DNA of 64,000 nucleotides, taken from NCBI GenBank assembly GCA_030730365.1, contig JANQVJ010000034.1, positions 1 to 64,000 on the forward strand, written 5' to 3'. Below are positions 37,844 to 46,381 of this stretch, in pieces (position 1 is the stretch's first letter; each line of letters opens with the position of its first letter). The notes below the pieces were generated by a model. The model saw nothing but the letters and a program-made list of their open reading frames with translations. It had not been told where the DNA came from and did not search any database. The DNA is from Verrucomicrobiales bacterium (GTDB lineage: Bacteria; Verrucomicrobiota; Verrucomicrobiia; Verrucomicrobiales; DEV007). Made by a program: the position numbers and the translations under genes.

Positions 37844-37860
37844 ACTAAGCACTAAGCACT
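37844..37860. repeat. Heptanucleotide tandem repeat ACTAAGC
   Basis: ACTAAGC-ACTAAGC-ACT, two and a half 7-base units, abuts the helicase stop codon. On the other strand it reads AGTGCTTAGTGCTTAGT. One of several short heptamer-like intergenic repeats in the window. Confidence 0.5.
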
Positions 37861-38972
37861 CACCGATACTCACTAAAGGAAAGGTGCAGCTCCTTCTCGA
37901 GCTGAGTCACTTTCCACTTCTCTTTCGGCTCGATAAGCGAGAGCGATAGCCCCTTTTTCCCGGCGCGACCGGTGCGGCCGCTGCGGTGGGTGTAGTAGGC
38001 GATCTGTTCGGGGAGCTGGTGCTGTATGACAAAGTGGAGGCCCTCGACGTCGATGCCGCGGGCGGCGACGTCAGTGGCGACGAGGAATTGGAAGCGCTCT
38101 TTCTTGAAGCCTCGCATGACCTTGTCGCGCCCCTTTTGCGTGAGATCTCCGTGAAGGACGTCGATGGCGAATCCGAGTGCGGCGAGCTGGGTCTGCAGAG
38201 TGATGGCCCCGGCCTTGGTGCGGCAAAAGATGAGACCGCGCTCGGCCTTGCGGCGTTTCAAAAAATCGGCGATGAACTCCATCTTCTCGGAGCGGGGGCA
38301 GATCGCAAAACGATGCTCGATATCACGGTTCACGACGTGAGCCTGATCGATCTGAATGGAGTGGGCCTTCGGCGACATGCAGTCCTTGATGAGCAGGTTG
38401 ATCTCGTCGGGGAAGGTCGCGGAAAATAGCCACGTGCTTTTGCGGGCCGCAGTAAGCGCGAGGATTTGGCCGAGTTCTTTTTTAAAGCCCATGCTCAGCA
38501 TCTCGTCGGCCTCGTCGAGGACGAGGTGGCGGACGGTCTTGAGCGAGAGCGCGTCGCGCTTGAGTAGTTCGAGGATACGACCGGGTGTGCACACGACGAT
38601 ATGGGTGGGGCGGCGCAGGGCGGCGACTTGCCGGTCCATCGGGTCGCCGCCACTGACGACTTCGACGAACATCTTCTCGGTGTATTTGGTGAAGCGGAAG
38701 ATCTGTTTGCCGATCTGCTTGGCGAGCTCACGCGTTGGCGCGACGACGAGTCCCTGGATCTCGTTGCGCTGCGGGTCGATCTTGCTCAGAAGGGGAAGAC
38801 CGAAGGCGGCCGTCTTCCCAGTCCCCGTCTGGGCCTGGGCGATGAGATCACCGCCGTCTTTGAGGAGAAAAGGGATCGCCGCCTCCTGAATTTTCGTCGG
38901 GGTATGGATACCCAGTTCTTCGATGCCGCGGATCATGTCGGCGGGGATGCCGAGAGTGGAGAAGGGATGCAT
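37860..38972 (-). CDS. DEAD-box RNA helicase, minimal form
   Basis: A 370-residue helicase core with no C-terminal RNA-binding extension. Motifs in order: Q-motif region (FSTLGIPADMIRGIEELGI), Walker A AQTGTGKTAAFGL, VVAPTRELAKQ, VLDEADEMLSMGF, FSATFPDE, VATDVAARGIDVEGL and HRSGRTGRAGKKG. The first 20 residues have the conserved phenylalanine and PTKIQ of DEAD-box proteins. It is shorter than RhlE or CsdA and probably acts as a general RNA chaperone. Start ATG at 38972; divergent from the membrane-anchored small gene at 39146. It is not a close copy of the longer helicase at 25.9 kb. Confidence 0.93.
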   Translation of the reverse strand: MHPFSTLGIPADMIRGIEELGIHTPTKIQEAAIPFLLKDGGDLIAQAQTGTGKTAAFGLPLLSKIDPQRNEIQGLVVAPTRELAKQIGKQIFRFTKYTEKMFVEVVSGGDPMDRQVAALRRPTHIVVCTPGRILELLKRDALSLKTVRHLVLDEADEMLSMGFKKELGQILALTAARKSTWLFSATFPDEINLLIKDCMSPKAHSIQIDQAHVVNRDIEHRFAICPRSEKMEFIADFLKRRKAERGLIFCRTKAGAITLQTQLAALGFAIDVLHGDLTQKGRDKVMRGFKKERFQFLVATDVAARGIDVEGLHFVIQHQLPEQIAYYTHRSGRTGRAGKKGLSLSLIEPKEKWKVTQLEKELHLSFSEYR

Positions 38973-39145
38973 GGTCAGATAGGGGTGTCCGCCGGAGAAT
39001 GGCGCGAGGGGTTCTGTCCGTCAGAATCGGGCAAAATGCCAGCGGAATGCGCAGCGGGGAGACACGTTTTCCGACCTTGGCGGGGAGAAAAACCGGTGTT
39101 CTTTGGAATCGCCTCGGGCGGGGGAAGGGGAATGAAGGGGGCCTT

Positions 39146-39505
39146 ATGACCAAACGTGGAAAATTTGTCTTCATGCTCCTCGTCCTCGCGCTGGTCGGGT
39201 TCGGTGTCTATGGATGGTTGAATCAGCCTGCCGCGCCGGCTTTCCCGACCGGAGAACCGTCGGCTGTCGAGCCTGCGGAGGAGGGCCCTTCTTTTCGGCA
39301 TGTGGATTCCGGTCTCGCCCCGAAACCGGGAGCTGCGCAACCATACCGCACGATCCGGGGTCGCGTCGGCATGGTCTTTCAGAATCCCGACGACCAGGTT
39401 TTCGCCGCGACGGTATTTGATGATGTGCGTTTCGGAAAAGATCGAGTCAAAATATTCCGCGGCCCGATGACGATCCGCATGACTCCGTCAATTCCCCGGA
39501 GGTGA
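39146..39505 (+). CDS. Chimeric small ORF: membrane anchor plus ABC ATPase Q-loop fragment
   Basis: A 119-residue frame built of two unlike parts. Residues 1-25 are a basic N terminus and membrane segment (KFVFMLLVLALVGFGVYGWL), then a Pro/Ala/Glu linker, as at the start of exported solute-binding proteins. Around residue 72 comes RVGMVFQNPDDQVFAATVFD, the near-exact Q-loop of cobalt/ECF-type ABC transporter ATPases (CbiO/EcfA), without Walker A, signature or Walker B. The tail is arginine-rich. After the stop, another frame continues as coding-like sequence (VKSELAQSGRQFGIAFEAPE, NKISDRLQQGDFFM) up to a TGA at about 39607. I read it as a fusion of gene fragments, possibly not expressed. Confidence 0.4.
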   Translation: MTKRGKFVFMLLVLALVGFGVYGWLNQPAAPAFPTGEPSAVEPAEEGPSFRHVDSGLAPKPGAAQPYRTIRGRVGMVFQNPDDQVFAATVFDDVRFGKDRVKIFRGPMTIRMTPSIPRR

Positions 39506-39623
39506 AGTCAAAAGTGAGCTGGCGCAGTCGGGCAGGCAATTCGGAATCGCATTCGAAGCGCCCGAAAACAAGATCAGTGACAGACTTCAGCAGGGTGATT
39601 TTTTCATGTGAGAGTAGCGGTCG

Positions 39624-40349
39624 TCAAGGCGTTCGCAGCACCACGCGAAAGCGTCCCGGAGCGATTCCCGCGTAGCGGGTGAAATGCCGGGTAAAGGCGC
39701 TCTGGTCGCACCAGCCTGTCTGCAGAGCGATCTCGCCGAGCGACAGGTTCGTCTCGCGCAGCAGTCTCGTCGCCTCGTCGAGCCGAAGCTTGTGGAGCAG
39801 TTGCAGGGGGCTCATCTGGAAGAGGCGGCGAACGCGCTGCTCGAACTGATAGAGGCTCAGTCCCGCATGGCGGGCGATGTCTTCGATGCGGAGACCCGAG
39901 GCGAAGTGATCCTGCATATAATTTAACGCGGCCGCCAGTTCGGCGAAGCCGCCTGCCCGGTCAGTCGGGGCATTAAGATCACGCGAGATCCCGGTGACCC
40001 CAGCGATGCGACCGTCGGCGGATCGGAGCGGATGTTTCGACGTCAGACACCAGCCCGTGATCCGTCCGGGATAGAGGTGAAGCTCGAGTTGGTGCTCGAC
40101 ACATTTTCCCGAAGCGAGGACCGCTTCATCCTGCCTCGTATAGCTCGCTGCGAGCGCGGGGGGGAAGACCTCGGACGGCTTTTTCCCGATCAGATTCGTC
40201 TTGTCACCGCCCGCGCATCGATCAGCGAGTGTCTGATTGACGACAAGATAGCGGCCCTTTGCGTCCTTCACAAAGAACACCACATCGGGCAGCGCATCGA
40301 AGAGTGCTTCGGTGACGGCATGATCGATGGAGAGGTCGGGTGAACGCAT
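39624..40349 (-). CDS. PAS-AraC transcriptional regulator
   Basis: A 241-residue regulator. Residues about 10-125 form a PAS sensor domain (LFDALPDVVFFVKDAKGRYL; GVTGISRDLN), then two AraC-type helix-turn-helix motifs (LRIEDIARHAGLSLYQFEQR and LGEIALQTGWCDQSAFTRHF, ending in GIAPGRFR). Regulators of this layout are often found beside proline/hydroxyproline catabolic genes. It is divergent from the deaminase gene with 134 bases between, and therefore probably controls the hydroxyproline operon and itself. The frame extends to a TTG at 40388; the ATG at 40349 is preferred. Confidence 0.9.
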   Translation of the reverse strand: MRSPDLSIDHAVTEALFDALPDVVFFVKDAKGRYLVVNQTLADRCAGGDKTNLIGKKPSEVFPPALAASYTRQDEAVLASGKCVEHQLELHLYPGRITGWCLTSKHPLRSADGRIAGVTGISRDLNAPTDRAGGFAELAAALNYMQDHFASGLRIEDIARHAGLSLYQFEQRVRRLFQMSPLQLLHKLRLDEATRLLRETNLSLGEIALQTGWCDQSAFTRHFTRYAGIAPGRFRVVLRTP

Positions 40350-40483
40350 GCTTTTGACTGAAATGGCAGGTTTGTGGTCAAAAAGCAATCAAGACTGTTG
40401 CGGGAAAGTAAGGGAAGATCACGAAAGCGCTCCGCAGAGAGTTCCCTCTGTGTCCGCTCCGGTAAACCTGTTACAAGCATCTT

Positions 40484-41398
40484 ATGTCAACCTACCCCCG
40501 ATGGACCGGCGTCTTTCCCGCAGTGGTGACGCAAATGCACGAAGACCAGTCTCTTGACCTCGAGAGCACAGCCCGCCATTTCGAGGCCCTCATCGATTCG
40601 GGAGTTTCCGGGCTGATCGTGTGTGGCTCACTGGGGGAGAATCAATGTCTCGAGCCCGATGAAAAGTGCGCGGTCCTCCGATGCGCGATTGATACCGCGG
40701 CGGGTCGTGTCCCCGTGCTCAGCGGCGTCGCCGAGATGACCACCCGCGCCGCGATCCGATACCTGCAAGATGGCGCACAGCTCGGGGCCGCCGGATTCAT
40801 GATAATGCCGCCCATGGTTTACAAGGCGGACCGCCGTGAGGTCATGCACTGGTTCCGAACCCTCGCTGCCGCAACTCCTTTGCCGTGGATGCTTTATAAT
40901 AATCCCGTCGGCTACCATACCGATGTCACTCCCGAGATGCTCGCCGCGCTTGCCGATGTGGGGAACCTCGTCGCGATCAAAGAGAGCAGCGGTAATACGC
41001 GGCGTATCACTGAGCTACGGAACCTCGTCGGCGATCGCTACCAGCTCTTCACCGGAGTTGACGATCTCATGCTCGAGTGCGCCATTCTCGGGATAGACGG
41101 ATGGGTCGCGGGCAGCGGGATCGCTTTTCCGAAAGAGAATCAGAAACTCTGGGATCTCACCCGCGAAGGGCGGTGGGACGAGGCCCGCGAGCTCTATCGC
41201 TGGACCCAGCCGCTTATGAAGCTCGATACGCACCTCCATTTTGTGCAATACATCAAACTCCTCTGTCAGGAGGCCGGCCTCGGTAAAGAATGGGTTCGCG
41301 AACCCCGCCTTCCCCTCGACGGAGCCGAGCGCGAGGAGGTCTTGACCATCATCCGCACTACCCTGGCGCAACGCCCCGGGGTGAACGGGATGTCTTGA
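40484..41398 (+). CDS. DapA-family lyase, probable pyrroline-4-hydroxy-2-carboxylate deaminase
   Basis: A 304-residue class I aldolase-type enzyme of the dihydrodipicolinate synthase family. Schiff-base Lys166 lies in LVAIKESSGNTRR and the catalytic Tyr in MLYNNPVGY. Instead of the GTTGE of true DapA it has CGSLGENQCLE, as in the DapA relatives of hydroxyproline catabolism, which deaminate 1-pyrroline-4-hydroxy-2-carboxylate to alpha-ketoglutarate semialdehyde. The assignment rests on this motif plus the neighbouring hydroxyproline epimerase and D-amino-acid dehydrogenase. Other family activities (keto-deoxy sugar aldolases) remain possible. Start ATG at 40484. Confidence 0.85.
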   Translation: MSTYPRWTGVFPAVVTQMHEDQSLDLESTARHFEALIDSGVSGLIVCGSLGENQCLEPDEKCAVLRCAIDTAAGRVPVLSGVAEMTTRAAIRYLQDGAQLGAAGFMIMPPMVYKADRREVMHWFRTLAAATPLPWMLYNNPVGYHTDVTPEMLAALADVGNLVAIKESSGNTRRITELRNLVGDRYQLFTGVDDLMLECAILGIDGWVAGSGIAFPKENQKLWDLTREGRWDEARELYRWTQPLMKLDTHLHFVQYIKLLCQEAGLGKEWVREPRLPLDGAEREEVLTIIRTTLAQRPGVNGMS

Positions 41399-41466
41399 CG
41401 GTTTTTCCAGTCATCCCGCCCCAAGTCGATCAAGACAAAGGCGGACCTTTGTGATTGGGTGAGAAA

Positions 41467-42408
41467 ATGTTTTCCCCGCTTCGTCGTCTTTCCGTGATCG
41501 ACTCCCACACCGGAGGCGAGCCCACCCGTGTCATTCCCGGGGGGATGCGTGCTGTCGATCTCGAGCTCTATCGGCGCGCCATTCTCTGCGAACCGCGTGG
41601 CCACGAGGTCATCGTCGGGGCTCTCCTCGAGGAACCGGAGGATAAGGAATGCGTCGCTCGCGCCACCTTTTTCAACAACGCCGGTCTCCTCGGGATGTGC
41701 GGTCACGGCATGATCGGCGTCCTCGCCACCCTGCAGCATCTCGGACGCATCGCACCCGGCGTGCACCGTGTCGAGACACCGGTCGGCGTAGTTACTGCTA
41801 CCCTGCACGATGATGGCCGCGTCAGCGTGCGCAACGTCGTCGCCTATCGCAAGGCTAGTGGAGTCGCTGCCGGGAAAGTCACCGGTGACGTCGCCTGGGG
41901 AGGGAACTGGTTTTACCTTGTCGCGGATCATGGTCTCTTGCTCACCCCGGAGAATCTACCGCAGCTCACGCAAGCGAGTCTGGAAATCCGCGAACAGATC
42001 CGCTCCGCCGGGTATCCCGAAGTCGATCATATCGAGCTCTTCGGTCCCGCCCACGGCCCCGCTAATCACAGTCGTAACTTTGTCCTCTGCCCCGGCGGGG
42101 AATACGATCGCTCCCCCTGCGGCACCGGCACCAGTGCCAAACTCGCCTGCCTCGCCGCCGATGGAAAACTCGCCCCCGGAGAAATCTGGCGGCAGGAGAG
42201 TGTCATCGGTTCGGTTTTTGAAGGACTTTACGAAACCGTGGAGGGAGGGATCGTTCCCACGATCACCGGCCGCGCTTTTGTCGTGGCGGAGACGGTTCTG
42301 TTGTTTGGTGAGGACGATCCTTTTGCGCGGGGGATTGCATTCGCCGCAATCGGAGATGAAGCCGGAGAAGGATTTACCAAAGAGGGCACAGAGAGGCACA
42401 GAGGATGA
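41467..42408 (+). CDS. 4-Hydroxyproline epimerase (proline racemase family)
   Basis: A 313-residue cofactor-independent epimerase that converts trans-4-hydroxy-L-proline to cis-4-hydroxy-D-proline. Both catalytic cysteines are present: Cys78 in [11 protein letters not shown] and Cys218 in [12 protein letters not shown]-terminal [13 protein letters not shown] is the family signature. The Cys/Cys pair separates it from the Thr-containing dehydratase subgroup. The last 13 residues ([13 protein letters not shown]) are encoded by a CACAGAG-type repeat, and the stop overlaps the next ATG as ATGA. The ATG at 41467 is chosen over a TTG at 41455. Placed in the same operon as the deaminase and dehydrogenase. 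Confidence 0.92.
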   Translation: MFSPLRRLSVIDSHTGGEPTRVIPGGMRAVDLELYRRAILCEPRGHEVIVGALLEEPEDKECVARATFFNNAGLLGMCGHGMIGVLATLQHLGRIAPGVHRVETPVGVVTATLHDDGRVSVRNVVAYRKASGVAAGKVTGDVAWGGNWFYLVADHGLLLTPENLPQLTQASLEIREQIRSAGYPEVDHIELFGPAHGPANHSRNFVLCPGGEYDRSPCGTGTSAKLACLAADGKLAPGEIWRQESVIGSVFEGLYETVEGGIVPTITGRAFVVAETVLLFGEDDPFARGIAFAAIGDEAGEGFTKEGTERHRG

Positions 42409-42736
42409 AATCAGATCGGTATTTGGCTTCGTGTTATTCAATTCACTCGTCGAATGATGTCATCGACGAGGCGAATGAGGTTGAAATCGATGATCAGTCC
42501 CACCCGGGTCGGCGCTTTCAAGCCGCGCTTTTGGATTTCGTGCGCAAGGCATGCTTCATAGGCCGATTCCAAAAGCCCCGGTCCGGGCGTGCGATGTCTC
42601 TCTACTGCCGCGGCAATGATTTGAGAAGTGATTTGGGTCATAAATCAAAGAGGTGTTTAAAGTGTGTTCAGATTTACATATCACCATTCAGTCACGCAAT
42701 CCTTTTCCCTCTGTGCCTCTCTGTGCCCTCTTTGGT
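42376..42736. repeat. Inverted-repeat element carrying a truncated GxxExxY gene
   Basis: Identical 29-base inverted repeats at 42376-42404 and 42708-42736 (core GGGCACAGAGAGGCACAGAG) bound a 361-base segment. Inside, on the minus strand, lies an internally deleted GxxExxY gene. The left repeat codes the end of the epimerase; the right repeat codes the region just before the recognisable part of the S9 peptidase. A related CACAGAG sequence is at 44968-44988. Confidence 0.7.
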
Positions 42737-44966
42737 GAACTCTGCCTCCCCGCAAATCAACCCCGTCTGGCTTCCCGGGGACACGACCTTCTGGTATCGA
42801 TCCGAATCCGCTCCCGAGACAGAGCGCTTCGTCCTCATCGATGCAACGACAGGCAAAAGAAATACCGCACTCGACCTCGCCTCCCTCGGTCTACCCGACG
42901 AAGCTCCCGTAAAGTCCTCGTCGATCGAACTCGAACTCCGCTCCACCGCGCGCACCGGCGTCACCTCCGGTCTTCGCCTCGTCAACAACCTCGAGCAGAC
43001 AGTTAACATTTTCTGGATCAGTCAGGACGGGGAGTATCTTCCCTACGGCACGCTCGCGGCAAAGGCTGGGCGCGAGCAGCACAGCTATGAGGGGCACGTC
43101 TGGCTCGTCACCGACGAGCGCGACGAACCGCTCGCCGTTTTTGAGGTCGGGGAGACGCCGCGCACTTTCGTGATCGATGGTAAAGGTGCCGCGCCCGCGG
43201 AGCCTGCTTCTCCGAAGGCCGGCCCCGGGCAGGTCTCCCCCGATGGGAAATGGTCGGCCCGGGTCGAGAGGGGAACCGTCGTCCTGCGTGATCTCGCGGG
43301 AGGGCGGGAGAGCACCCTGACTGCCACCCTCGGGGAGAAAGAAATCTTTCGCGGTGGCATCACCTGGGCTCCGGACTCCTCCACCTTCATCGTCAGCGCC
43401 TCCGCTCCGGTGACGCAGCGGCGCATCACGCTGGTGGAATCGATGCCGAAGGACAGTCTCCAACCGGCTCGTAAAGAGATCGACTACACCAAGCCCGGCG
43501 ACGCGCTTCCGAAGCCAACGCTCGTCCTTTTCCAGCCCGGGAGCGTGACTCAAGAAGGTCGGGTCATCGACTCGACCCTTTTTGCTGAGCCCTTTACCCA
43601 GTCGCATGAGATCAGGGGAGAATGGTCGCCCGATGGAAAAGAGTTCTATTTCAACTACAACGAACGCGGTCACCAGCGCTTCCGCGTCCTCGCGATGAAT
43701 GCCCGCAGCGGATCGGTCCGTGTCGTTGTCGAGGAGAGCGCAAAGACCTTTATCGACTATTCGCAAAAGACCTCGCTTCATTGGTTCCACGGCAGTGGTG
43801 AACTCATCTGGATGAGCGAGCGCGACGGATGGGCTCATCTCTATTTGTATGACATCGCCAGTGGCAAAGTGAAAAATCAGATTACACGCGGCGCCTGGCC
43901 CGTGCGCGAGGTTCTCCATGTTGATGCGGAGGAACGGCAGGTCTGGTTTCTCGCGAGCGGATTGAGAGCGGGGGAGGATCCCTATCATCTCCACCTCTGC
44001 CGGGTGAACTTCGACGGGAGCGATTTCCGGAGACTCAGTGAAGGAGACGGCACGCACCGCTTCGATTTTTCCCCGACGCGGGAGTGGTTCATCGACTCCT
44101 GGTCGCGGGTGGATCAGGCGCCGGTGCATGAGCTGCGTCGCAGTGATGACGGGTCCCTCGTTTGCGAGCTCGAGCGGGACGATCTCTCCTCTCTCGCTGC
44201 GCAAGGATGGGCCGCGCCGGAACCTTTCACGTCCAAAGGGCGTGACGGGGAAACCGACATTTACGGTGTCATCTTCAAGCCGGCATCGTTTGATCCGGCG
44301 AAGAAATACGCGGTCCTTGAGAGCATTTACGCGGGACCGCACTCCGCTTTTGTCCCGAAAGACTTCGGTCCGCACACGGGACTGCACCAGATGGCGGACG
44401 AGGGATTCATCGTCGTGAAAATCGACGGCATGGGGACCAATCATCGTGGCAAAGACTTTCACGACGTCGCCTGGAAGAATCTCAAAGATGCCGGTTTTCC
44501 TGATCGTATTGCGTGGATCAAAGCAGCGGCCTCGTCACGTCCCTGGATGGACCTCTCCCGAGTTGGGATCTACGGCGGCAGTGCCGGCGGGCAGAGCGCG
44601 ATGCGGGCACTCCTCGATCATCACGATTTCTATCATGTCGCCGTGGCTGACTGCGGATGTCACGACAATCGCATGGACAAGATCTGGTGGAACGAGCAGT
44701 GGATGGGCTGGCCTGTGGATGAGAGCTATGCGGCGAGTTCGAATGCCGCCGATGCCGCGAAGCTCGCGGGAAAGCTCCTCCTCATCGTCGGCGAACTCGA
44801 TACGAACGTCGATCCTGCCAGTACCACACAGGTGGTCGCCGCCCTGCAGAAAGCGGGGAAGGAGTTCGACTACATGCCCATCATTGGAGCCGGTCACGGA
44901 GCGGCGGAGACAGAGTACGGGTCACAGGTGCGCATCAAATTTTTGAAGAAACATCTCTTAAAATGA
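42405..44966 (+). CDS. S9 family prolyl-oligopeptidase (DPP IV-like)
   Basis: A serine peptidase cleaving after proline or hydroxyproline. From about residue 115 it matches the DPP IV N-terminal propeller ([33 protein letters not shown]) and then the catalytic domain: [20 protein letters not shown] with Ser near 726, Asp in GELDTNVDP and His in GAGHGAAE. The first ~110 codons run antisense through a repeat element and are unlike any S9 protein; the hydrophobic stretch [19 protein letters not shown] could act as a signal peptide. The ATG at 42405 overlaps the epimerase stop (ATGA), but an internal start such as the ATG at 42594 is possible. In context it would release hydroxyproline-containing peptides, as from collagen. 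Confidence 0.85.
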   Translation: MKSDRYLASCYSIHSSNDVIDEANEVEIDDQSHPGRRFQAALLDFVRKACFIGRFQKPRSGRAMSLYCRGNDLRSDLGHKSKRCLKCVQIYISPFSHAILFPLCLSVPSLVNSASPQINPVWLPGDTTFWYRSESAPETERFVLIDATTGKRNTALDLASLGLPDEAPVKSSSIELELRSTARTGVTSGLRLVNNLEQTVNIFWISQDGEYLPYGTLAAKAGREQHSYEGHVWLVTDERDEPLAVFEVGETPRTFVIDGKGAAPAEPASPKAGPGQVSPDGKWSARVERGTVVLRDLAGGRESTLTATLGEKEIFRGGITWAPDSSTFIVSASAPVTQRRITLVESMPKDSLQPARKEIDYTKPGDALPKPTLVLFQPGSVTQEGRVIDSTLFAEPFTQSHEIRGEWSPDGKEFYFNYNERGHQRFRVLAMNARSGSVRVVVEESAKTFIDYSQKTSLHWFHGSGELIWMSERDGWAHLYLYDIASGKVKNQITRGAWPVREVLHVDAEERQVWFLASGLRAGEDPYHLHLCRVNFDGSDFRRLSEGDGTHRFDFSPTREWFIDSWSRVDQAPVHELRRSDDGSLVCELERDDLSSLAAQGWAAPEPFTSKGRDGETDIYGVIFKPASFDPAKKYAVLESIYAGPHSAFVPKDFGPHTGLHQMADEGFIVVKIDGMGTNHRGKDFHDVAWKNLKDAGFPDRIAWIKAAASSRPWMDLSRVGIYGGSAGGQSAMRALLDHHDFYHVAVADCGCHDNRMDKIWWNEQWMGWPVDESYAASSNAADAAKLAGKLLLIVGELDTNVDPASTTQVVAALQKAGKEFDYMPIIGAGHGAAETEYGSQVRIKFLKKHLLK
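42438..42641 (-). pseudogene. Internally deleted GxxExxY (PD-(D/E)XK-like) protein
   Basis: A 67-residue frame. Its first half is a clear GxxExxY protein N terminus ([19 protein letters not shown], then [20 protein letters not shown] with G-LL-E-SA-Y). Its second half, [19 protein letters not shown], matches the family's C terminus. The middle, which carries the nuclease-like core in the usual 120-130-residue proteins, is missing, the two ends being joined after about residue 48. It is probably non-functional. It lies antisense within the first 80 codons of the S9 peptidase frame. Confidence 0.65.
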
Positions 44967-46291
44967 GTTTCACCACAGAGTTCACAGAGGGCAGCGGAGC
45001 CGGGCAAGAGAGCGAGGAGACGATTCCGGTCCCTTTGTGCTCTTCTGCGGCAAGCTCTTCTGTCCTCATCCTCGGGGCCGGCCTTATCGGTCTCTGCAGC
45101 GCGCTTGAGTGTGCCCGTCGCGGCATGCGGGTGACGATCGTTGATCGCGCTCCTGCCAGGCGGGACGGGTGCTCGTTCGGGAATGCCGGCATGGTCGTGC
45201 CCAGTCATTTCGTCCCGCTTGCGGCTCCGGGAATGATAGCTTCGGGACTTAAGTGGATGTGGAATCCGGCTTCTCCCTTTTACCTGAAACCCCGCCTCAG
45301 CCCCTCTCTTTTTTCCTGGGGATATCACTTCTGGCGGGCCGCGACGGCCGATCGGGTCGCCGCGGCGGCTCCGATCCTGCGCGATCTGGGGCTTCTTAGT
45401 CGCGAACGCTTTGAGACGATGGGTCTCGAGTTCGGGCTCGTGAAAAAGGGACTGCTGCTCCTTTGCAAAAAACAGGAGACCCTCGACGAAGAGGCGCATA
45501 CCGCAGAGATGGCTCGCCCCCTCGGCATCCCCGCCGAGGTTCTCAATGCCGCGGGGACTGCTGCGCTTGATCCAGGAGTGACGATGGACATCATCGGAAG
45601 TGTCTATTATCCAAAAGACTGCCATCTCGCGCCGGCCCGATTCATCGCGGTGCTCGAAGCCGAACTGATCAGGCTGGGAGTGACCTTTCTCTGGGAGACC
45701 GAGGTCCGCGGGTTTGCCTGCGAGTCGGATCGACTGATGGCCGTGCAGACCACGTGCGGGGAGATCGAAGCAGACGAATTTGTTCTCGCCGGCGGGATCT
45801 GGTCGACCGCTCTCGCCAAATCACTGGACCTGCGGCTCCCCATGCAGGCGGGCAAGGGCTACAGTCTCACGATGGAGGGACCGCGGCAACTCCCCTCACT
45901 TTGCAGCATTTGCACCGAGGCTCGCGTCGCGGTCACGCCGATGGACGGACGTCTCCGCTTCGGCGGCACCATGGAGATCACCGGACTCGACGACTCCATC
46001 GCGCGGCGTCGGGTCGAGGGGATCGCGCGAGCCGTGCCGCAGTATTTCCCCGCTTTTTCGGAACACGATTTCGACGAGATCGCGCCGTGGGCGGGACTGC
46101 GGCCCCTTTCGCCTGACGGGTTGCCCTATCTCGGCCGCACCGCCCGCTGGAAAAATCTCGTCGTTGCCACCGGTCACGCCATGATGGGACTTAGCCTCGC
46201 CCCCGCGACCGGAAAAATCGTTGCCGATCTCCTGGAGAAAAAAGAGCAGAACATTGATTTGAGGCTACTCGAACCGGATCGTTTCGGGTGA
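44963..46291 (+). CDS. FAD-dependent D-amino-acid dehydrogenase, probable D-hydroxyproline dehydrogenase
   Basis: A 442-residue DAO/DadA-family flavoprotein. The FAD Rossmann motif is VLILGAGLIGLCSALE (GAGLIG 38-43), the C-terminal DAO blocks are FDEIAPWAGLRPLSPDGLPY and TGHAMMGLSLAPATGKIVAD. After epimerisation, cis-4-hydroxy-D-proline is oxidised to pyrroline-4-hydroxy-2-carboxylate by such an enzyme, so this completes the pathway with the DapA relative. The first ~33 residues ([12 protein letters not shown]...) come from a CACAGAG-type repeat and precede the fold. The ATG at 44963 overlaps the peptidase stop (ATGA). A ketoglutarate-semialdehyde dehydrogenase for the last step is not in the window. 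Confidence 0.9.
   Translation: MSFTTEFTEGSGAGQESEETIPVPLCSSAASSSVLILGAGLIGLCSALECARRGMRVTIVDRAPARRDGCSFGNAGMVVPSHFVPLAAPGMIASGLKWMWNPASPFYLKPRLSPSLFSWGYHFWRAATADRVAAAAPILRDLGLLSRERFETMGLEFGLVKKGLLLLCKKQETLDEEAHTAEMARPLGIPAEVLNAAGTAALDPGVTMDIIGSVYYPKDCHLAPARFIAVLEAELIRLGVTFLWETEVRGFACESDRLMAVQTTCGEIEADEFVLAGGIWSTALAKSLDLRLPMQAGKGYSLTMEGPRQLPSLCSICTEARVAVTPMDGRLRFGGTMEITGLDDSIARRRVEGIARAVPQYFPAFSEHDFDEIAPWAGLRPLSPDGLPYLGRTARWKNLVVATGHAMMGLSLAPATGKIVADLLEKKEQNIDLRLLEPDRFG
44968..44988. repeat. CACAGAG-type repeat at the dehydrogenase start
   Basis: TTTCACCACAGAGTTCACAG and adjoining AGG resemble the inverted repeats of the element at 42376-42736 (TTCACC...CACAGAG). It is translated as part of the dehydrogenase N terminus. 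Confidence 0.45.
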
Positions 46292-46381
46292 ATCTCTTCG
46301 CTGCAGAGACTCACGGGATCGCGGGGGATCGCACGCTTGCTTCACAGGCCCCCTACATGATTCCATCGTCACCATCCCGTC

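Noticed and set aside
42891-44462. A 523-codon reverse frame under the S9 peptidase
   Set aside because: Composition shadow; charged, low-complexity translation without motifs.
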